Assembly (NCBI RefSeq): GCF_009193305.1
Contig: NZ_WBVS01000003.1
Coordinates: 1-64,000, forward strand
Direction of reading: 5' to 3'
DNA length: 64,000 bases
Origin: Bifidobacterium cebidarum
GTDB lineage: Bacteria > Actinomycetota > Actinomycetes > Actinomycetales > Bifidobacteriaceae
Shown piece by piece: positions 16,866 to 26,335 of the stretch. Every line of letters starts with the position of its first letter. Position 1 is the first letter of the stretch. Made by a program: the position numbers and the translations under genes. The notes under the pieces are model-generated. The model was not told the DNA's origin, made no database searches, and saw nothing but the letters and a program-made list of their open reading frames with translations.

Positions 16866-18277
16866 TCCTTGACGGCGGCGATGACGGCTTGCAAACTCTT
16901 CTTCGCGTCGCCGAACAGCATCTGCGTGTTGTCCTCGAAGTAGAGCTCGTTCTGGATGCCGGCGTAACCCATGCCGCGGCCACGCTTCATGACCACGACG
17001 TTCTGGGCCTTGTCGACGTCGAGAATCGGCATACCGGAGACCGGGGTGCCTGGGCGGCGTGCAGCAGGATTGGTCACGTCGTTTGCACCAACGACCAAGG
17101 CCACGTTAGCCTGCGGGAACTGCGGATTGATCTCATCGAGATCGACGAGTTCCTCATACGGCACATTGGCCTCCGCCAAGAGCACGTTCATGTGGCCGGG
17201 CATGCGGCCTGCCACCGGGTGAATGGCGTAGGAGACTTCGACACCATGGTTCTTGAGCAGTTCGCCGAGGTCGGCGAGCTCTCGCTGGGCCTGGGCCTGA
17301 GCCAAGCCGAAGCCCGGTACGAAGATGACCTTTTCGGCGTAGACGAGCTGGACAGCCAGATCGTCAGGCGTGGTTTCCTTCATCGTGCCTTCAGGGCCGT
17401 CACCGGCAGCAGCGGCACCGGAGCCACCACCGAAGCCACCGGCAAGCACGGAAATCAGCGGACGGTTCATGGCTTGGGCCATCAGGATGGACAGGGTCAC
17501 GCCAGCGGAGCCGACCAGTGCGCCGGCCACAATCAAAGCCACGTTGTCGATGGCGAGACCGGACATGGCCACTGCGGTACCGGTGCAGGCGTTGAGCACG
17601 GAAATCACGACCGGCATATCAGCGCCGCCGATCGGGATGACGAAGACGAGGCCGTAGCACAGGGCGAACACGGTGGTCAGGATTGACCAGATCAGCCGCT
17701 GTTCAGGCTGTACGCACAGCATGACCAGGGAAGCAATGGACAGCACGGCGAACAGGATGTTCCACACGCCTTTGCCCGGCAGAGCCAGTTTCTTGACCCA
17801 CTTGATGCCCTGGAGCTTGCCGGCTGCAATCAACGAGCCAGTGAAGGTCACGGAGCCGATCAGAATACCAAGGCCGGCGGTGATGAGCACCACGATGTCC
17901 GGAGTGCCATCCTTGGTGAGGATATCGTTCAGCGCCACGAGGGCTGCAGCACCGCCACCCACGGTGTTGAACACGGAGACCAGCTGCGGCATGTCGGTCA
18001 TCTTGACCTTCTTGGCGGAGACCACACCGGCCACAGCGCCGATCAGAATGCCGACGACAAGCACCACTACGGCCACAATGTTCACGAATCCCTTGGCGAA
18101 GAGCACTATGAACGCCATAAGCACGGCGACGACCATGCCGAACGCGGAAATCTGGTTGCCCTTACGCGCGGTCTTCGGCGAGTTCATGAAGTGCAGGCCG
18201 ACCACGAACATGACGGCAGAGAACAGGTATACGAACCATGCAACGATGTCAATGGTTCCCACGGTTGCGGAGGTCAT
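16853..18277 (-). CDS. pntB: Proton-translocating NAD(P) transhydrogenase, beta subunit
   Basis: The 474-residue product has about eight to nine membrane helices (residues 1-260) and a C-terminal NADP(H)-binding domain III (about 300-474) with VPGFGLAQAQAQ and the following GRMPGHMNVLLAEANVPYE stretch. With PntA it couples hydride transfer from NADH to NADP+ to proton flow across the membrane, supplying NADPH. Its ATG overlaps the stop of the preceding gene (TAATG), indicating translational coupling. Last gene of the pnt operon. Confidence 0.96.
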   Translation of the reverse strand: MTSATVGTIDIVAWFVYLFSAVMFVVGLHFMNSPKTARKGNQISAFGMVVAVLMAFIVLFAKGFVNIVAVVVLVVGILIGAVAGVVSAKKVKMTDMPQLVSVFNTVGGGAAALVALNDILTKDGTPDIVVLITAGLGILIGSVTFTGSLIAAGKLQGIKWVKKLALPGKGVWNILFAVLSIASLVMLCVQPEQRLIWSILTTVFALCYGLVFVIPIGGADMPVVISVLNACTGTAVAMSGLAIDNVALIVAGALVGSAGVTLSILMAQAMNRPLISVLAGGFGGGSGAAAAGDGPEGTMKETTPDDLAVQLVYAEKVIFVPGFGLAQAQAQRELADLGELLKNHGVEVSYAIHPVAGRMPGHMNVLLAEANVPYEELVDLDEINPQFPQANVALVVGANDVTNPAARRPGTPVSGMPILDVDKAQNVVVMKRGRGMGYAGIQNELYFEDNTQMLFGDAKKSLQAVIAAVKELLA

Positions 18278-18582
18278 TACTTCGACTCTCCCTTCTTCTC
18301 GTTCTTATTGGACTTGAACATCTCCAGCATGCGGTCGGTGACCACATAACCACCAACCACGTTCATCGTGCCGAGCACGGCGGCGAGGAAGATGAACACG
18401 TAGGCCAGCGGGCTGTTGGCTTCAGCCGCCACGATGACTACACCGACAATGACGATGCCGTGAATGGAGTTGGCGCCCGACATCAACGGCGTGTGCAGGG
18501 TTGCCGGCACTTTGCCGATGACCTCAATGCCGATGAGCAGTGCAAGCACGAATAGCGTGATGGATACAACGAGTGTAGGCAT
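18277..18582 (-). CDS. pntAB: NAD(P) transhydrogenase alpha subunit, membrane part (PntA-2)
   Basis: The 101-residue product from ATG at 18582 (MPTLVVSITLFVLALLIG) has three membrane helices. These correspond to the membrane end of E. coli PntA, which here is a separate gene. The longer frame upstream to 18645 overlaps pntA and has no support. AAGGAAATTATC precedes the chosen ATG. Split alpha subunits are well known in alpha-proteobacteria and actinobacteria. It lies 22 bp after pntA and overlaps pntB. Confidence 0.92.
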   Translation of the reverse strand: MPTLVVSITLFVLALLIGIEVIGKVPATLHTPLMSGANSIHGIVIVGVVIVAAEANSPLAYVFIFLAAVLGTMNVVGGYVVTDRMLEMFKSNKNEKKGESK

Positions 18583-18604
18583 GATAATTTCCTTCTTCCT
18601 TGGC

Positions 18605-19750
18605 TCACTCGGACTTCGCAGCCGGCTCTTCAGCGCGACCGGCAACCACCAGAGCGTTGTCCAGCTCTTCGCTCAGATCCTGGCCGAGTTTGCCATCGCG
18701 AATGAAGTGCACGAGAATATCCGCAACATTGCGAGACAGCAGGTTGGATGCGGTGGTTGCCACTCCAGAAGCAAGGTATGGAGCACCAATCAGCTTGACA
18801 CCACCTTCAGTGACCTGCTCCCCTATTACGGAGCCCTCAACATTGCCGCCTAGTTCGGAAGCCGCGCAGTCCACCACGACAGCGCCACGGTGCAGTCCAT
18901 TGACACCGGCTGCGGTAAGTAGTACCGGAGGTTTGCGACCGGGAACCTTAGCAGTGGTGATGATGATGTCGAAGCCTGCGGCCTTCTCGTCAACCGCGGC
19001 CTGCTGCTGAGCCTGTTCCTCAGCGGTCAGTGCACGGGCATAACCGCCCTCGCCCTGGCCCTTGGAAAAATCGAGACCGAGATCGAGGAATTTGGCACCA
19101 AGGGACTCGACTTCACCCTGAGATGCCGGGCGCACATCGTAAGCGGTCACCACGGCACCGAGGCGGCGCAACGTACCGATGGCCTGCAGACCAGCGATAC
19201 CGGCGCCCAGCACCAGAGCCTTGGCCGGGCGGATCGTGCCTGCGGCGGTGGTCATCATCGGAAGGAACGAACCATAGGCATCAGCGGCCGCAATAGCGGC
19301 CTTGTAACCCATCACTGAGTTCTGGGAGGTCATCTCATCCATCGACTGTGCGCTGGATAGCTTGCGCGGCAGCTTTTCGATGCCGATGCCAACCAGTCCG
19401 GCCTGTTCGAGCGAGGCAACATAATCAGCATCGGTGAAGGAGCCGAGCATGCCAATAACCCACTGCCCCGGTTTCAACGACGCCACAGTCTCAGCAGATG
19501 GCCTATCCACAAAGCCGAGCGCATCGGCCTCGGCAAGTACACTTGCACGATCGGCGACCTTCGCGCCGGCCTTCTCATAATCTTCATCGGTGTATTCGGC
19601 GGCTATGCCGGCACCGGATTCAATAATCGAGGAAACACCGCTCCTCTTCAGTCGTGTAACGATATCCGGCGTCAGTGCAACGCGAGATTCCGTTTCAGAC
19701 GTTTCATTCAAAACGCCGAAGACCACGGTGGCTTCTTGGTTTTGCGCCAT
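18605..19750 (-). CDS. pntA: NAD(P) transhydrogenase alpha subunit, soluble NAD-binding part (PntA-1)
   Basis: The 381-residue soluble domain I has the AlaDH/PNT N-terminal domain (about residues 10-145), with FGVLNETSETESRVALTPD at the start, and a Rossmann domain (about 155-340) with VLGAGIAGLQAIGTLRRLGA for NAD(H). It lacks the membrane segment, which is encoded by the next gene. First gene of the operon. Its upstream region has the paired TACGGTTGCGTA elements shared with divergent fadD. A GAGG/AAAGGG-type ribosome site precedes ATG. Confidence 0.95.
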   Translation of the reverse strand: MAQNQEATVVFGVLNETSETESRVALTPDIVTRLKRSGVSSIIESGAGIAAEYTDEDYEKAGAKVADRASVLAEADALGFVDRPSAETVASLKPGQWVIGMLGSFTDADYVASLEQAGLVGIGIEKLPRKLSSAQSMDEMTSQNSVMGYKAAIAAADAYGSFLPMMTTAAGTIRPAKALVLGAGIAGLQAIGTLRRLGAVVTAYDVRPASQGEVESLGAKFLDLGLDFSKGQGEGGYARALTAEEQAQQQAAVDEKAAGFDIIITTAKVPGRKPPVLLTAAGVNGLHRGAVVVDCAASELGGNVEGSVIGEQVTEGGVKLIGAPYLASGVATTASNLLSRNVADILVHFIRDGKLGQDLSEELDNALVVAGRAEEPAAKSE

Positions 19751-19837
19751 GAGAGCCCTTTCTGTTCTACTTTGAATGGAAATGGTTATCCAACTCGTAA
19801 GTGTAACCGCAAATCGCGAAGAAAGGCGTTTATTTCT

Positions 19838-19870
19838 TACGGTTGCGTAGGGTTTTCCTACGGTTGCGTA
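19838..19870. promoter_or_regulatory. Two TACGGTTGCGTA elements between pntA and fadD
   Basis: TACGGTTGCGTA occurs at 19838-19849 and 19859-19870, exactly 21 bp apart (two helical turns). Each copy is a near-palindrome (TACG-N4-CGTA), and the outer flanks also mirror (TTACG...CGTAA). The pair lies in the 224-bp divergent gap about 110 bp upstream of fadD and 90 bp upstream of pntA. A shared operator is plausible; the regulator is unknown. Confidence 0.55.
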
Positions 19871-19974
19871 AGGTGACGAGTTCGTCTTGCATGATTACAA
19901 TTTGAACTTTGAGAAGCGTTTGGCATGGTTTTGCCATGCCGCAACGGCATTGAAATGTATAGCAGGAGCAAGAA

Positions 19975-22011
19975 TTGTCGGTTATCAATTCCTTCACGCA
20001 GCACACCATTGACCTCACCCGTAAGGCGCTGAGGCTTGGATCCGACTTCGTTCATCCGGTTCATGACGACACTCCGGACGAGCCGGATTACCTCTCCAAC
20101 TCCGATGTGCCGGTTGAGTCGAATATCGAATTGCCTCACACCGACGATTGGGACGACGGCCATCTGACCACTACCGAAATCGACCCTGAAACCGGATTGT
20201 TGACCACAACGACCGAAGGCAACCCTGAACTGGATGAGGGTACTTCCATTTACGATCTCTATGCTGACCGCGCCGAACGTATGGGTGATGAGCCGCTCTA
20301 TACCTACAAGTCCGGCAATGAGTGGACGACCGTCACCGCCAATGAATTCCTCGCCGAGGTGCGTGCCGTAGCTAAGGGCCTGCTGCACTACGGCTTGAAG
20401 AAGGGCGACGGTGTGGCCTTCATGTGCCGCACCTCCTATGAATGGGATTTGACTGATGCCGCAGTCATGGCTTGCGGCGGCGTGCTGGCTACCATCTATG
20501 ACACTGATTCCGCTGAGCAGATTCGCAACATCGTGAACAATTCCGACGCGCGACTGCTTATCGTGCAGACTACCGATATGCGCGATAAGGCCGATGGCGC
20601 CGTCGAGGAATGTCCCTCACTTGAGCACATCGTGTGCATCGACAACGGCGGTCTGGATGAAATCAAGGCATATGGTGCCGGGGTCTCTGATGCCGAACTG
20701 GACGAGCGTATCGACTCCATCAAGAAGACTGATCTGTGCTCGATTGTGTACACTTCCGGTTCGACTGCTGCGCCGAAGGGCGTGGAGATGACCCACGAGC
20801 ACTACTGCCAGACCGCTCTGAACCTGCCGAACTACATGCCGGAACTGCTGCATGACAAGAAGAACACAATTCTGCTGTTCCTGCCGCAAGCCCATTCCTT
20901 TGCCCGCGCCATCAACTACATTGTGGTGGCTTCCAATATCCACATCTATATCGCCCAGGGCATCAAGACGCTGATCTCCGATCTGCAGGTGGCTAAGCCG
21001 TCCATCATGATTGTGGTGCCGCGCGTGTTGGAGAAGGTGTACAACGCCGCATCCCAGAAGGCAGGGCATGGTCCAAAGGGCGTGGTGTTCGCCTCCGCTG
21101 TGGTGGCGGCACAGGACTATATGAAGGAAATCTCCGCCAACGGCAAGGCTGGCGCGTTGACCCGCACCAAGCGTGCGGCGTTCGACCCGGTGGTCTATTC
21201 CTCGCTGCGTGAGGTGCTGGGCGGCCGCGCCAAGTGGATTGTGGCCGGCGGCGCCCCGTTGGATCCCGATCTTCTGGCCTTCTTCCGCGGTGCCGGTGTG
21301 CCGGTGTACGAAGGCTACGGTTTGACCGAAACCACCGCTCCGTGCGCGTTCAACCCGCTGGGCACGCCGTTCCACGCTGGTTCCGTGGGCATCGCATTCC
21401 CCGGTTTCTCCCTGCGCATTGCCGAAGACGGTGAGATTCAGGTCAAGGGTCGCGCAGTGTTCCCGCGCTACCACAAGAACGATGAAGCCACCGAACTATC
21501 CTTCACTGAGGACGGCTGGTACGCCACCGGCGATCTGGGACGCATCGACAATGACGGCTTCCTGTACATCACCGGCCGTAAGAAGGACCTCATCATCACC
21601 GCAGGCGGCAAGAACGTCTCCCCCGGTCCGATCGAGGAAGTCATTCAACGCTGCGAGATTGTCTCCCAGGCGCTGGTGCTCGGTGATAAGCGCCCATTCA
21701 TCTCCGCGCTGATCACCTTGGATGAGGATTCCCTACGCCCGTGGCTGGCCTCCAAGGGCTTGGATGAGAACATGTCCATGGAGGACGCCGCACAAAACGC
21801 CGCGGTTCGCGCCGAAGTGCAGAAGTGGGTCGATCAGGCCAACGAAGGCGTTTCCCGTGCTGAATCCGTGCGCAAATTCATCATTCTGCCGGAGGAATTC
21901 ACCCAGGAGAACGGTCTGATGACCGCCTCCATGAAGGTGATTCGCCCGAAGGTCATCAAGCGTTACACCACCCTGCTCAACACCCAGATGTACGTGGCCC
22001 GCAAGAAGTGA
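19975..22011 (+). CDS. fadD: Long-chain fatty acid-CoA ligase (AMP-forming)
   Basis: The 678-residue ANL-superfamily enzyme shows A3 motif YTSGSTAAPKGVEMTH (about residue 258), A5 GYGLTETTA (about 447), A7 GWYATGDLG and A8 GRKKDLIITAGGKNVSPGPIE. It activates fatty acids to acyl-CoA through acyl-AMP. In an anaerobe without beta-oxidation it more likely feeds exogenous fatty acids into phospholipids. The start is TTG at 19975 with AGGAG six bases upstream. About 80 N-terminal acidic residues precede the catalytic domain. The gene is divergent from pntA and ends at a strong hairpin. Confidence 0.93.
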   Translation: MSVINSFTQHTIDLTRKALRLGSDFVHPVHDDTPDEPDYLSNSDVPVESNIELPHTDDWDDGHLTTTEIDPETGLLTTTTEGNPELDEGTSIYDLYADRAERMGDEPLYTYKSGNEWTTVTANEFLAEVRAVAKGLLHYGLKKGDGVAFMCRTSYEWDLTDAAVMACGGVLATIYDTDSAEQIRNIVNNSDARLLIVQTTDMRDKADGAVEECPSLEHIVCIDNGGLDEIKAYGAGVSDAELDERIDSIKKTDLCSIVYTSGSTAAPKGVEMTHEHYCQTALNLPNYMPELLHDKKNTILLFLPQAHSFARAINYIVVASNIHIYIAQGIKTLISDLQVAKPSIMIVVPRVLEKVYNAASQKAGHGPKGVVFASAVVAAQDYMKEISANGKAGALTRTKRAAFDPVVYSSLREVLGGRAKWIVAGGAPLDPDLLAFFRGAGVPVYEGYGLTETTAPCAFNPLGTPFHAGSVGIAFPGFSLRIAEDGEIQVKGRAVFPRYHKNDEATELSFTEDGWYATGDLGRIDNDGFLYITGRKKDLIITAGGKNVSPGPIEEVIQRCEIVSQALVLGDKRPFISALITLDEDSLRPWLASKGLDENMSMEDAAQNAAVRAEVQKWVDQANEGVSRAESVRKFIILPEEFTQENGLMTASMKVIRPKVIKRYTTLLNTQMYVARKK

Positions 22012-22034
22012 CAATTACTGACACATCTAACAAT

Positions 22035-22062
22035 GAAGGCTTCCTCCCACGAGGAAGCCTTC
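22035..22062 (+). terminator. Terminator after fadD
   Basis: A 12-bp perfect stem pairs GAAGGCTTCCTC (22035-22046) with GAGGAAGCCTTC (22051-22062), with a 4-nt loop followed by TTACATATTT. Confidence 0.88.
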
Positions 22063-22097
22063 TTACATATTTGCGCTCATATCTGCATATATGTAAA

Positions 22098-22120
22098 GGC
22101 TCCCCTCAACGAGGGGAGCC
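22098..22120 (-). terminator. Hairpin, probable terminator of the phoH-era cluster
   Basis: A 10-bp stem GGCTCCCCTC/GAGGGGAGCC (22098-22107 with 22111-22120) has a 3-nt loop. On the minus strand it is followed by TTTACATATATG. It lies 56 bp beyond the era stop. The stem sequence recurs, in slightly different lengths, at the pntB terminator and in the lepA-hemW hairpins. Confidence 0.82.
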
Positions 22121-22158
22121 AGAAACAGCATCGGCAAAGCCGATTCCGAAACTGCGAG

Positions 22159-22209
22159 TGATCCTAAGCAGTTGGCTAGAAGCCGAGCTTCTCCAACTGC
22201 TTAGGATCA
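22159..22209. repeat. 17-bp inverted repeat overlapping the end of era
   Basis: TGATCCTAAGCAGTTGG (22159-22175) is the exact reverse complement of 22193-22209, which encodes the last residues of Era. The 17-nt middle carries the stop codon and folds further (AGAAGC/GCTTCT). The mRNA can therefore form a 23-bp hairpin enclosing the stop codon. No U-tract follows. Confidence 0.85.
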
Positions 22210-23168
22210 GACTGCCAGCCCTTAGCAACCTTGACGTGAAGGTCGAGCTTGGCCTTCTGCCCTACGATGCGGTTGACCGGCGTGCGCAGCTTCTTCTTGA
22301 CATACGTCAGGTTCGAGGCACCCTTGCCGATGATGATCGGCTTCTGGGAATCACGCTCCACATAGATAGATACGTGAACCTGTGCCTTGCCGTCATAGCC
22401 GACGCCGGTTTCATTGTCTTCCGGATAATCGATGGAATCAACCACCACGGCCAGGGAATGCGGAAGCTCGTCATCCAACGCCTCAAGGAACGTGCCACGG
22501 ATCAGCTCAGCGATGGTTTCTTCCGGACGCTCCTCGCTGATCTGATCATCGGGATACATCTGCGGGCCTTCGGGCATATGCTCAATCAGCACATTCTTGA
22601 CTTCGGCCAGATTGTCATGCTCCAGAGCACTCACGGGTACGATATCCGCGAAATCAGCGAATGCGTTGATTTCCATGAGCTTGTTGATCAGTTCGGTACG
22701 GTTCAGTTCATCAATCTTGGTCACGATGGCGATCAGCGGAACCTTCCAAGCGAACGTGCCATCATCACGCTTCGTCGCGAAATCAGAACGCAAGCGGGAA
22801 AGGATGCGTTTGTCGCCAGGGCCGATCTCCTGATCGGCTGGCAACAGGAAAGCCACCTCATCCACATCGGACAGGGATTCCTCCACCACGTCGTTTAGAC
22901 GCTGGCCAAGCAACGTGCGTGGACGGTGGATGCCGGGCGTATCCACCAGCACCAGCTGCGCATGGTCGGTGGTCAGGATGCCACGGATGGCTTTACGCGT
23001 GGTTTCCGGTCGGGAGGATGCAATAGCGATCTGCTTGCCGATAAGTGCGTTGATCAGTGTTGATTTGCCAACGTTCGGGCGGCCCACCACCGCTACGAAG
23101 CCGGAACGGTACGGTACATCCTGCTGTGCTGGCTCGGCGGCATTGGCTGTGTTGTTCTGATCGCTCAT
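22176..23168 (-). CDS. era: GTPase Era, 16S rRNA maturation factor
   Basis: The 330-residue product from ATG at 23168 (MSDQNN) is preceded by AAGGAG. The longer frame to 23309 overlaps the upstream gene and is not used. G motifs: GRPNVGKST (G1), DTPGIHRP (G3) and TKIDELN (G4). The C-terminal KH domain (about residues 235-320) has IIGKGASNLTYVKKKLR. Era binds the 3' end of 16S rRNA and helps 30S assembly. It follows the CNNM/CorC gene with one base between and belongs to the conserved phoH-ybeY-corC-era cluster. The C-terminal codons are mirrored downstream. Confidence 0.96.
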   Translation of the reverse strand: MSDQNNTANAAEPAQQDVPYRSGFVAVVGRPNVGKSTLINALIGKQIAIASSRPETTRKAIRGILTTDHAQLVLVDTPGIHRPRTLLGQRLNDVVEESLSDVDEVAFLLPADQEIGPGDKRILSRLRSDFATKRDDGTFAWKVPLIAIVTKIDELNRTELINKLMEINAFADFADIVPVSALEHDNLAEVKNVLIEHMPEGPQMYPDDQISEERPEETIAELIRGTFLEALDDELPHSLAVVVDSIDYPEDNETGVGYDGKAQVHVSIYVERDSQKPIIIGKGASNLTYVKKKLRTPVNRIVGQKAKLDLHVKVAKGWQSDPKQLEKLGF

Positions 23169-23169
23169 C

Positions 23170-24597
23170 TCACTCCTTGCTGGCGGTCTGCTCATCGTCG
23201 GCGGATTCGCCGCTTTCATCGCTGGTCTTGCCATCTTCCTCGCCGCCCTCGACGTGTGCCGGTTCCACCACAATCGTGGAGACCTTCTTGCGGCGTCCCG
23301 CAGAATCAACTGCAGTCAGCCGCAACCCTCGAGTCACTGCGGAGGCGCCTACGATTGGCACACGGCCCAGGAGTTTGGTGAGCAGACCGTACACCGTATC
23401 GACATCATCCTCATCGATATCGATTTCGAAGATCTCCTCAAGATCGGCGATAGGAGTGCGCGCCGGCATCTTCCACTTGTTGTCGCCGATCTTCTCCGGC
23501 TCGCTACGTTGGGTGCGGTCATGCTCGTCCTCGAGTTCACCCACAATCTGCTCGAGCGTATCCTCGATGGTCACCATGCCGGCGATGCCGCCATATTCGT
23601 CCACCACGACGGCCACATGCTGACGGGAGCGCTGCATCTCGTGGAACAAATCATCCACCGGCTTGGATTCCGGCACCAGGAGCGGCTGTCGCACAATGGA
23701 TTCCACCTCGCGATTCAATGCCGCGGGATTGAACGCCGTGGCCCGGACAGCATCCTTCAGATATGCGACGCCGATCAGATCATCCACATCCTCGCCGATT
23801 ACCGGCACTCGGGAGAAACCGGAGCGGGAGAACAGCTTCAATGCCGAGGCTAGCGTAGTGTCGCGTTCCATGCAGATCATGTCGGTACGCGGCACCATGA
23901 TCTCACGGGTCAGCGTATCGGAAAGAGTAAGCACATTGCGCAGCATCTCCGAGACTTCGGGATCGAAATCATTGGATTCCACCAGTCGGTCGATGGCCGC
24001 TTTACCCTGCTCGAGTTGGATTTTCTCCAGTTCCTCGTCATCGGAGAGATCGGAGTCCTTGGACTTACGCCCTTGCGCTTTGCCGCTTTTCTCCGAACCG
24101 ATACGGGAGAACGGGGTGAGTTTGCAGCCCAAGGAGACGATACGCGAATGGGCGAGCATAATATCCACCGGTTTGGCCATACCGGCGGTCCGAGGGCGTA
24201 CCAGCACGGAAACCACTGCCACGATGATGGCAAATAGGAATCCCGTGAGCAGGCTTGCCCATAATGGAGCCCCCCACAGCGAAGTGATCGAGCAGACCAG
24301 TACGCCATCCAGCACATTGCAGGTGATGCGGAAGAACGCGCAGCTTCCCGCCGTGGCGTAACGATTGGCGATCAGGCGCTGCACCCTATGAATCTTGTCA
24401 ATCTTCTTCATCTTGAGGAACTGGCTCGCCTCAGAGTCGGTTTGCACTTCCAGGATGAGGTTGTTGAGGCTTGCGCGGGTCACACGGGCCACCGCGCCCT
24501 CGGCGGCGGCCATGGTCAGTGAAAGCCATACGAAGACGCCTGCGACCAGAACGAGGATGACGGTGAGGGAAATGACCGTGGTACTGAGATACTCCAT
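23170..24597 (-). CDS. CNNM/CorC (HlyC-type) membrane protein with CBS domains
   Basis: The 475-residue product has an N-terminal DUF21 transmembrane domain of three to four helices (about residues 7-150), with the family's AAAEGAVARVTRASL segment. A CBS pair follows (about 230-350), with MVPRTDMICMERDTTLASAL and VAVVVDEYGGIAGMVTIEDTLEQIVGEL. The C-terminal CorC_HlyC domain (about 365-445) comes next, and an acidic tail ends it. The family handles Mg2+ or Co2+ efflux or homeostasis; the old hemolysin label is misleading. It is co-transcribed with ybeY and era. Confidence 0.92.
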   Translation of the reverse strand: MEYLSTTVISLTVILVLVAGVFVWLSLTMAAAEGAVARVTRASLNNLILEVQTDSEASQFLKMKKIDKIHRVQRLIANRYATAGSCAFFRITCNVLDGVLVCSITSLWGAPLWASLLTGFLFAIIVAVVSVLVRPRTAGMAKPVDIMLAHSRIVSLGCKLTPFSRIGSEKSGKAQGRKSKDSDLSDDEELEKIQLEQGKAAIDRLVESNDFDPEVSEMLRNVLTLSDTLTREIMVPRTDMICMERDTTLASALKLFSRSGFSRVPVIGEDVDDLIGVAYLKDAVRATAFNPAALNREVESIVRQPLLVPESKPVDDLFHEMQRSRQHVAVVVDEYGGIAGMVTIEDTLEQIVGELEDEHDRTQRSEPEKIGDNKWKMPARTPIADLEEIFEIDIDEDDVDTVYGLLTKLLGRVPIVGASAVTRGLRLTAVDSAGRRKKVSTIVVEPAHVEGGEEDGKTSDESGESADDEQTASKE

Positions 24598-24623
24598 GAT
24601 GGTAGGTGCTGTCCTTAAGAATA

Positions 24624-25175
24624 TTATTGTTTGGCGTTCAGGTCACGGCCGGTACCGTGGGAGGCATCATATAGCGCAAGGGCATCCGGAGTGCCGGCAG
24701 GCAATGTGGCCTGCACGTTGGCATCCTGGCGCAACGCGAAGAACGTGAGCAACAGCTGGCGCTGCAGGCCGAACATCTGGCGTTCCTGATCCGGCGTCAC
24801 ATGATCGTAACCAAGCAGATGAAGGATGCCATGGATGGTGAGCAACAGCATCTCCTGCATCGTGCTGTGACCGGCCGCCGCAGCCTGCTGCGCCGCGACC
24901 CACGGGCAGATGACGATATCCCCCAGAACGCCTTCCATCACGGTTTTGCCATCGCCGGGGCGAAGCTCATCCATAGGGAAGCTCATCACATCGGTCGGAC
25001 CTTCGAGATTCATCCAGCGCATATGAAGCTCGGCGATAGGGTCCGGGTCGACGAACATGATCGTCAGATCGGACTGCGTGCTCACCCTCATCTGGTCAAG
25101 AACCCAAATGCCCAGATCGGAGAACACTTTGGGATCGATGTTCCATGGTGTTTCGTTGGTAACGTCAACGCTCAT
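24624..25175 (-). CDS. ybeY: Endoribonuclease YbeY (rRNA maturation)
   Basis: The 183-residue product carries the zinc motif H-x3-H-x5-H as [11 protein letters not shown] (about residue 118-128). The preceding [11 protein letters not shown] stretch is diagnostic of the family. A C-terminal extension of about 40 residues goes beyond the E. coli length. YbeY takes part in 16S rRNA 3' processing and ribosome quality control. Its ATG overlaps the phoH stop by four bases (25172-25175), so translation is coupled. Confidence 0.95.
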   Translation of the reverse strand: MSVDVTNETPWNIDPKVFSDLGIWVLDQMRVSTQSDLTIMFVDPDPIAELHMRWMNLEGPTDVMSFPMDELRPGDGKTVMEGVLGDIVICPWVAAQQAAAAGHSTMQEMLLLTIHGILHLLGYDHVTPDQERQMFGLQRQLLLTFFALRQDANVQATLPAGTPDALALYDASHGTGRDLNAKQ

Positions 25176-26323
25176 TCAGTTTCCTCGCTTGGAGTTTCCG
25201 ACTTGTTCGCTCGCCCGCCGTGACGATGCTCTCGTTCCATCGCCCGATGGTCGCCGGCTATGGCGGCATGGCGGTCATATGCCGCAACGATCCTACCCAC
25301 CAACTGGTGGCGCACCACATCTTCGGTATTGAGATGCACGAAGGCGATGTCATCAATGCCTTCGAGAATGCGCTCAATCGTGGCAAGCCCTGAACGTGGC
25401 ACGGCGAGATCGACCTGCGTGATATCGCCGGTGATCACCATTCTGGTATTGAATCCCAGACGAGTGAGGAACATCTTCATCTGCTGTTCCGTGGTGTTCT
25501 GCGCCTCGTCGAGAATCACGAATGCATCGTTCAACGTACGGCCGCGCATATAGGCGAGAGGCGCGACCTCGATGGTGTTGTCGTCCATCAGGCGCTTCAG
25601 CTGGTCCGTTCCCAACATATCGCCCAAAGCATCGTAAAGCGGGCGAAGATACGGATCGACCTTATCATTCAACGTTCCAGGCAGGAAGCCGAGCTTCTCC
25701 CCCGCTTCCACGGCGGGACGGGTCAGGATGATGCGCCGAATCTGCTTGTCTTGGAATGCGCGCACGGCCTTGGCCACCGCAAGATACGTCTTACCGGTGC
25801 CTGCCGGTCCAATGCCGAAGGTGATAGTATGCGATTCGATTGCACTCACATATGCTATCTGGCCAGCCGTCTTGGCCCGTACGGGAACCCCGGCCGCGAA
25901 TGTGATCACGCCGGGAACCGTGGGTTTGCGATAGAGCGAATCATGTGCGCCGGTCGAACGAGCGTGGGTGCGTTCAAGTGCCGTGGACTGCACCAGCCTG
26001 TCATGAGTAGGTCCGTGACCAGGATGCTCAAGACGCACATGGTTCTTCAGTACGTTCTGGTCGAGCATACGGCGCACGGTGTCGGCATCCATGGGCGCGG
26101 TGTACGCCGCCTGGATAAGCGTATGGATCAGATCCTCTGCCTGCGCCGCCTGGGACTCGGTCTGCTTGGACCTCGATACGATCGCCACGCGATTGCCGCG
26201 CACGATGATGGTCAATTCAGGGAACGCACGCTCCACCTCACGAATGACCTCGTCGACCGGGCCAAACACGGCCACCGGGTCCAATTGGGAGGGGACGGTA
26301 ATGGTACGTGTAGTTGTTGCCAC
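25172..26323 (-). CDS. phoH: PhoH-like ATPase
   Basis: The 383-residue product has an N-terminal KH-like region (about residues 20-90) and the PhoH P-loop ATPase domain (about 135-340). Visible are Walker [23 protein letters not shown], and Walker [11 protein letters not shown]. PhoH proteins are RNA-associated ATPases of poorly defined role; the link to ybeY and era points to rRNA or RNA metabolism. A His/Arg-rich basic tail closes the protein. It starts 13 bp after the HIT gene. Confidence 0.93.
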   Translation of the reverse strand: MATTTRTITVPSQLDPVAVFGPVDEVIREVERAFPELTIIVRGNRVAIVSRSKQTESQAAQAEDLIHTLIQAAYTAPMDADTVRRMLDQNVLKNHVRLEHPGHGPTHDRLVQSTALERTHARSTGAHDSLYRKPTVPGVITFAAGVPVRAKTAGQIAYVSAIESHTITFGIGPAGTGKTYLAVAKAVRAFQDKQIRRIILTRPAVEAGEKLGFLPGTLNDKVDPYLRPLYDALGDMLGTDQLKRLMDDNTIEVAPLAYMRGRTLNDAFVILDEAQNTTEQQMKMFLTRLGFNTRMVITGDITQVDLAVPRSGLATIERILEGIDDIAFVHLNTEDVVRHQLVGRIVAAYDRHAAIAGDHRAMEREHRHGGRANKSETPSEETE

Positions 26324-26335
26324 GAAAAGCGAATC

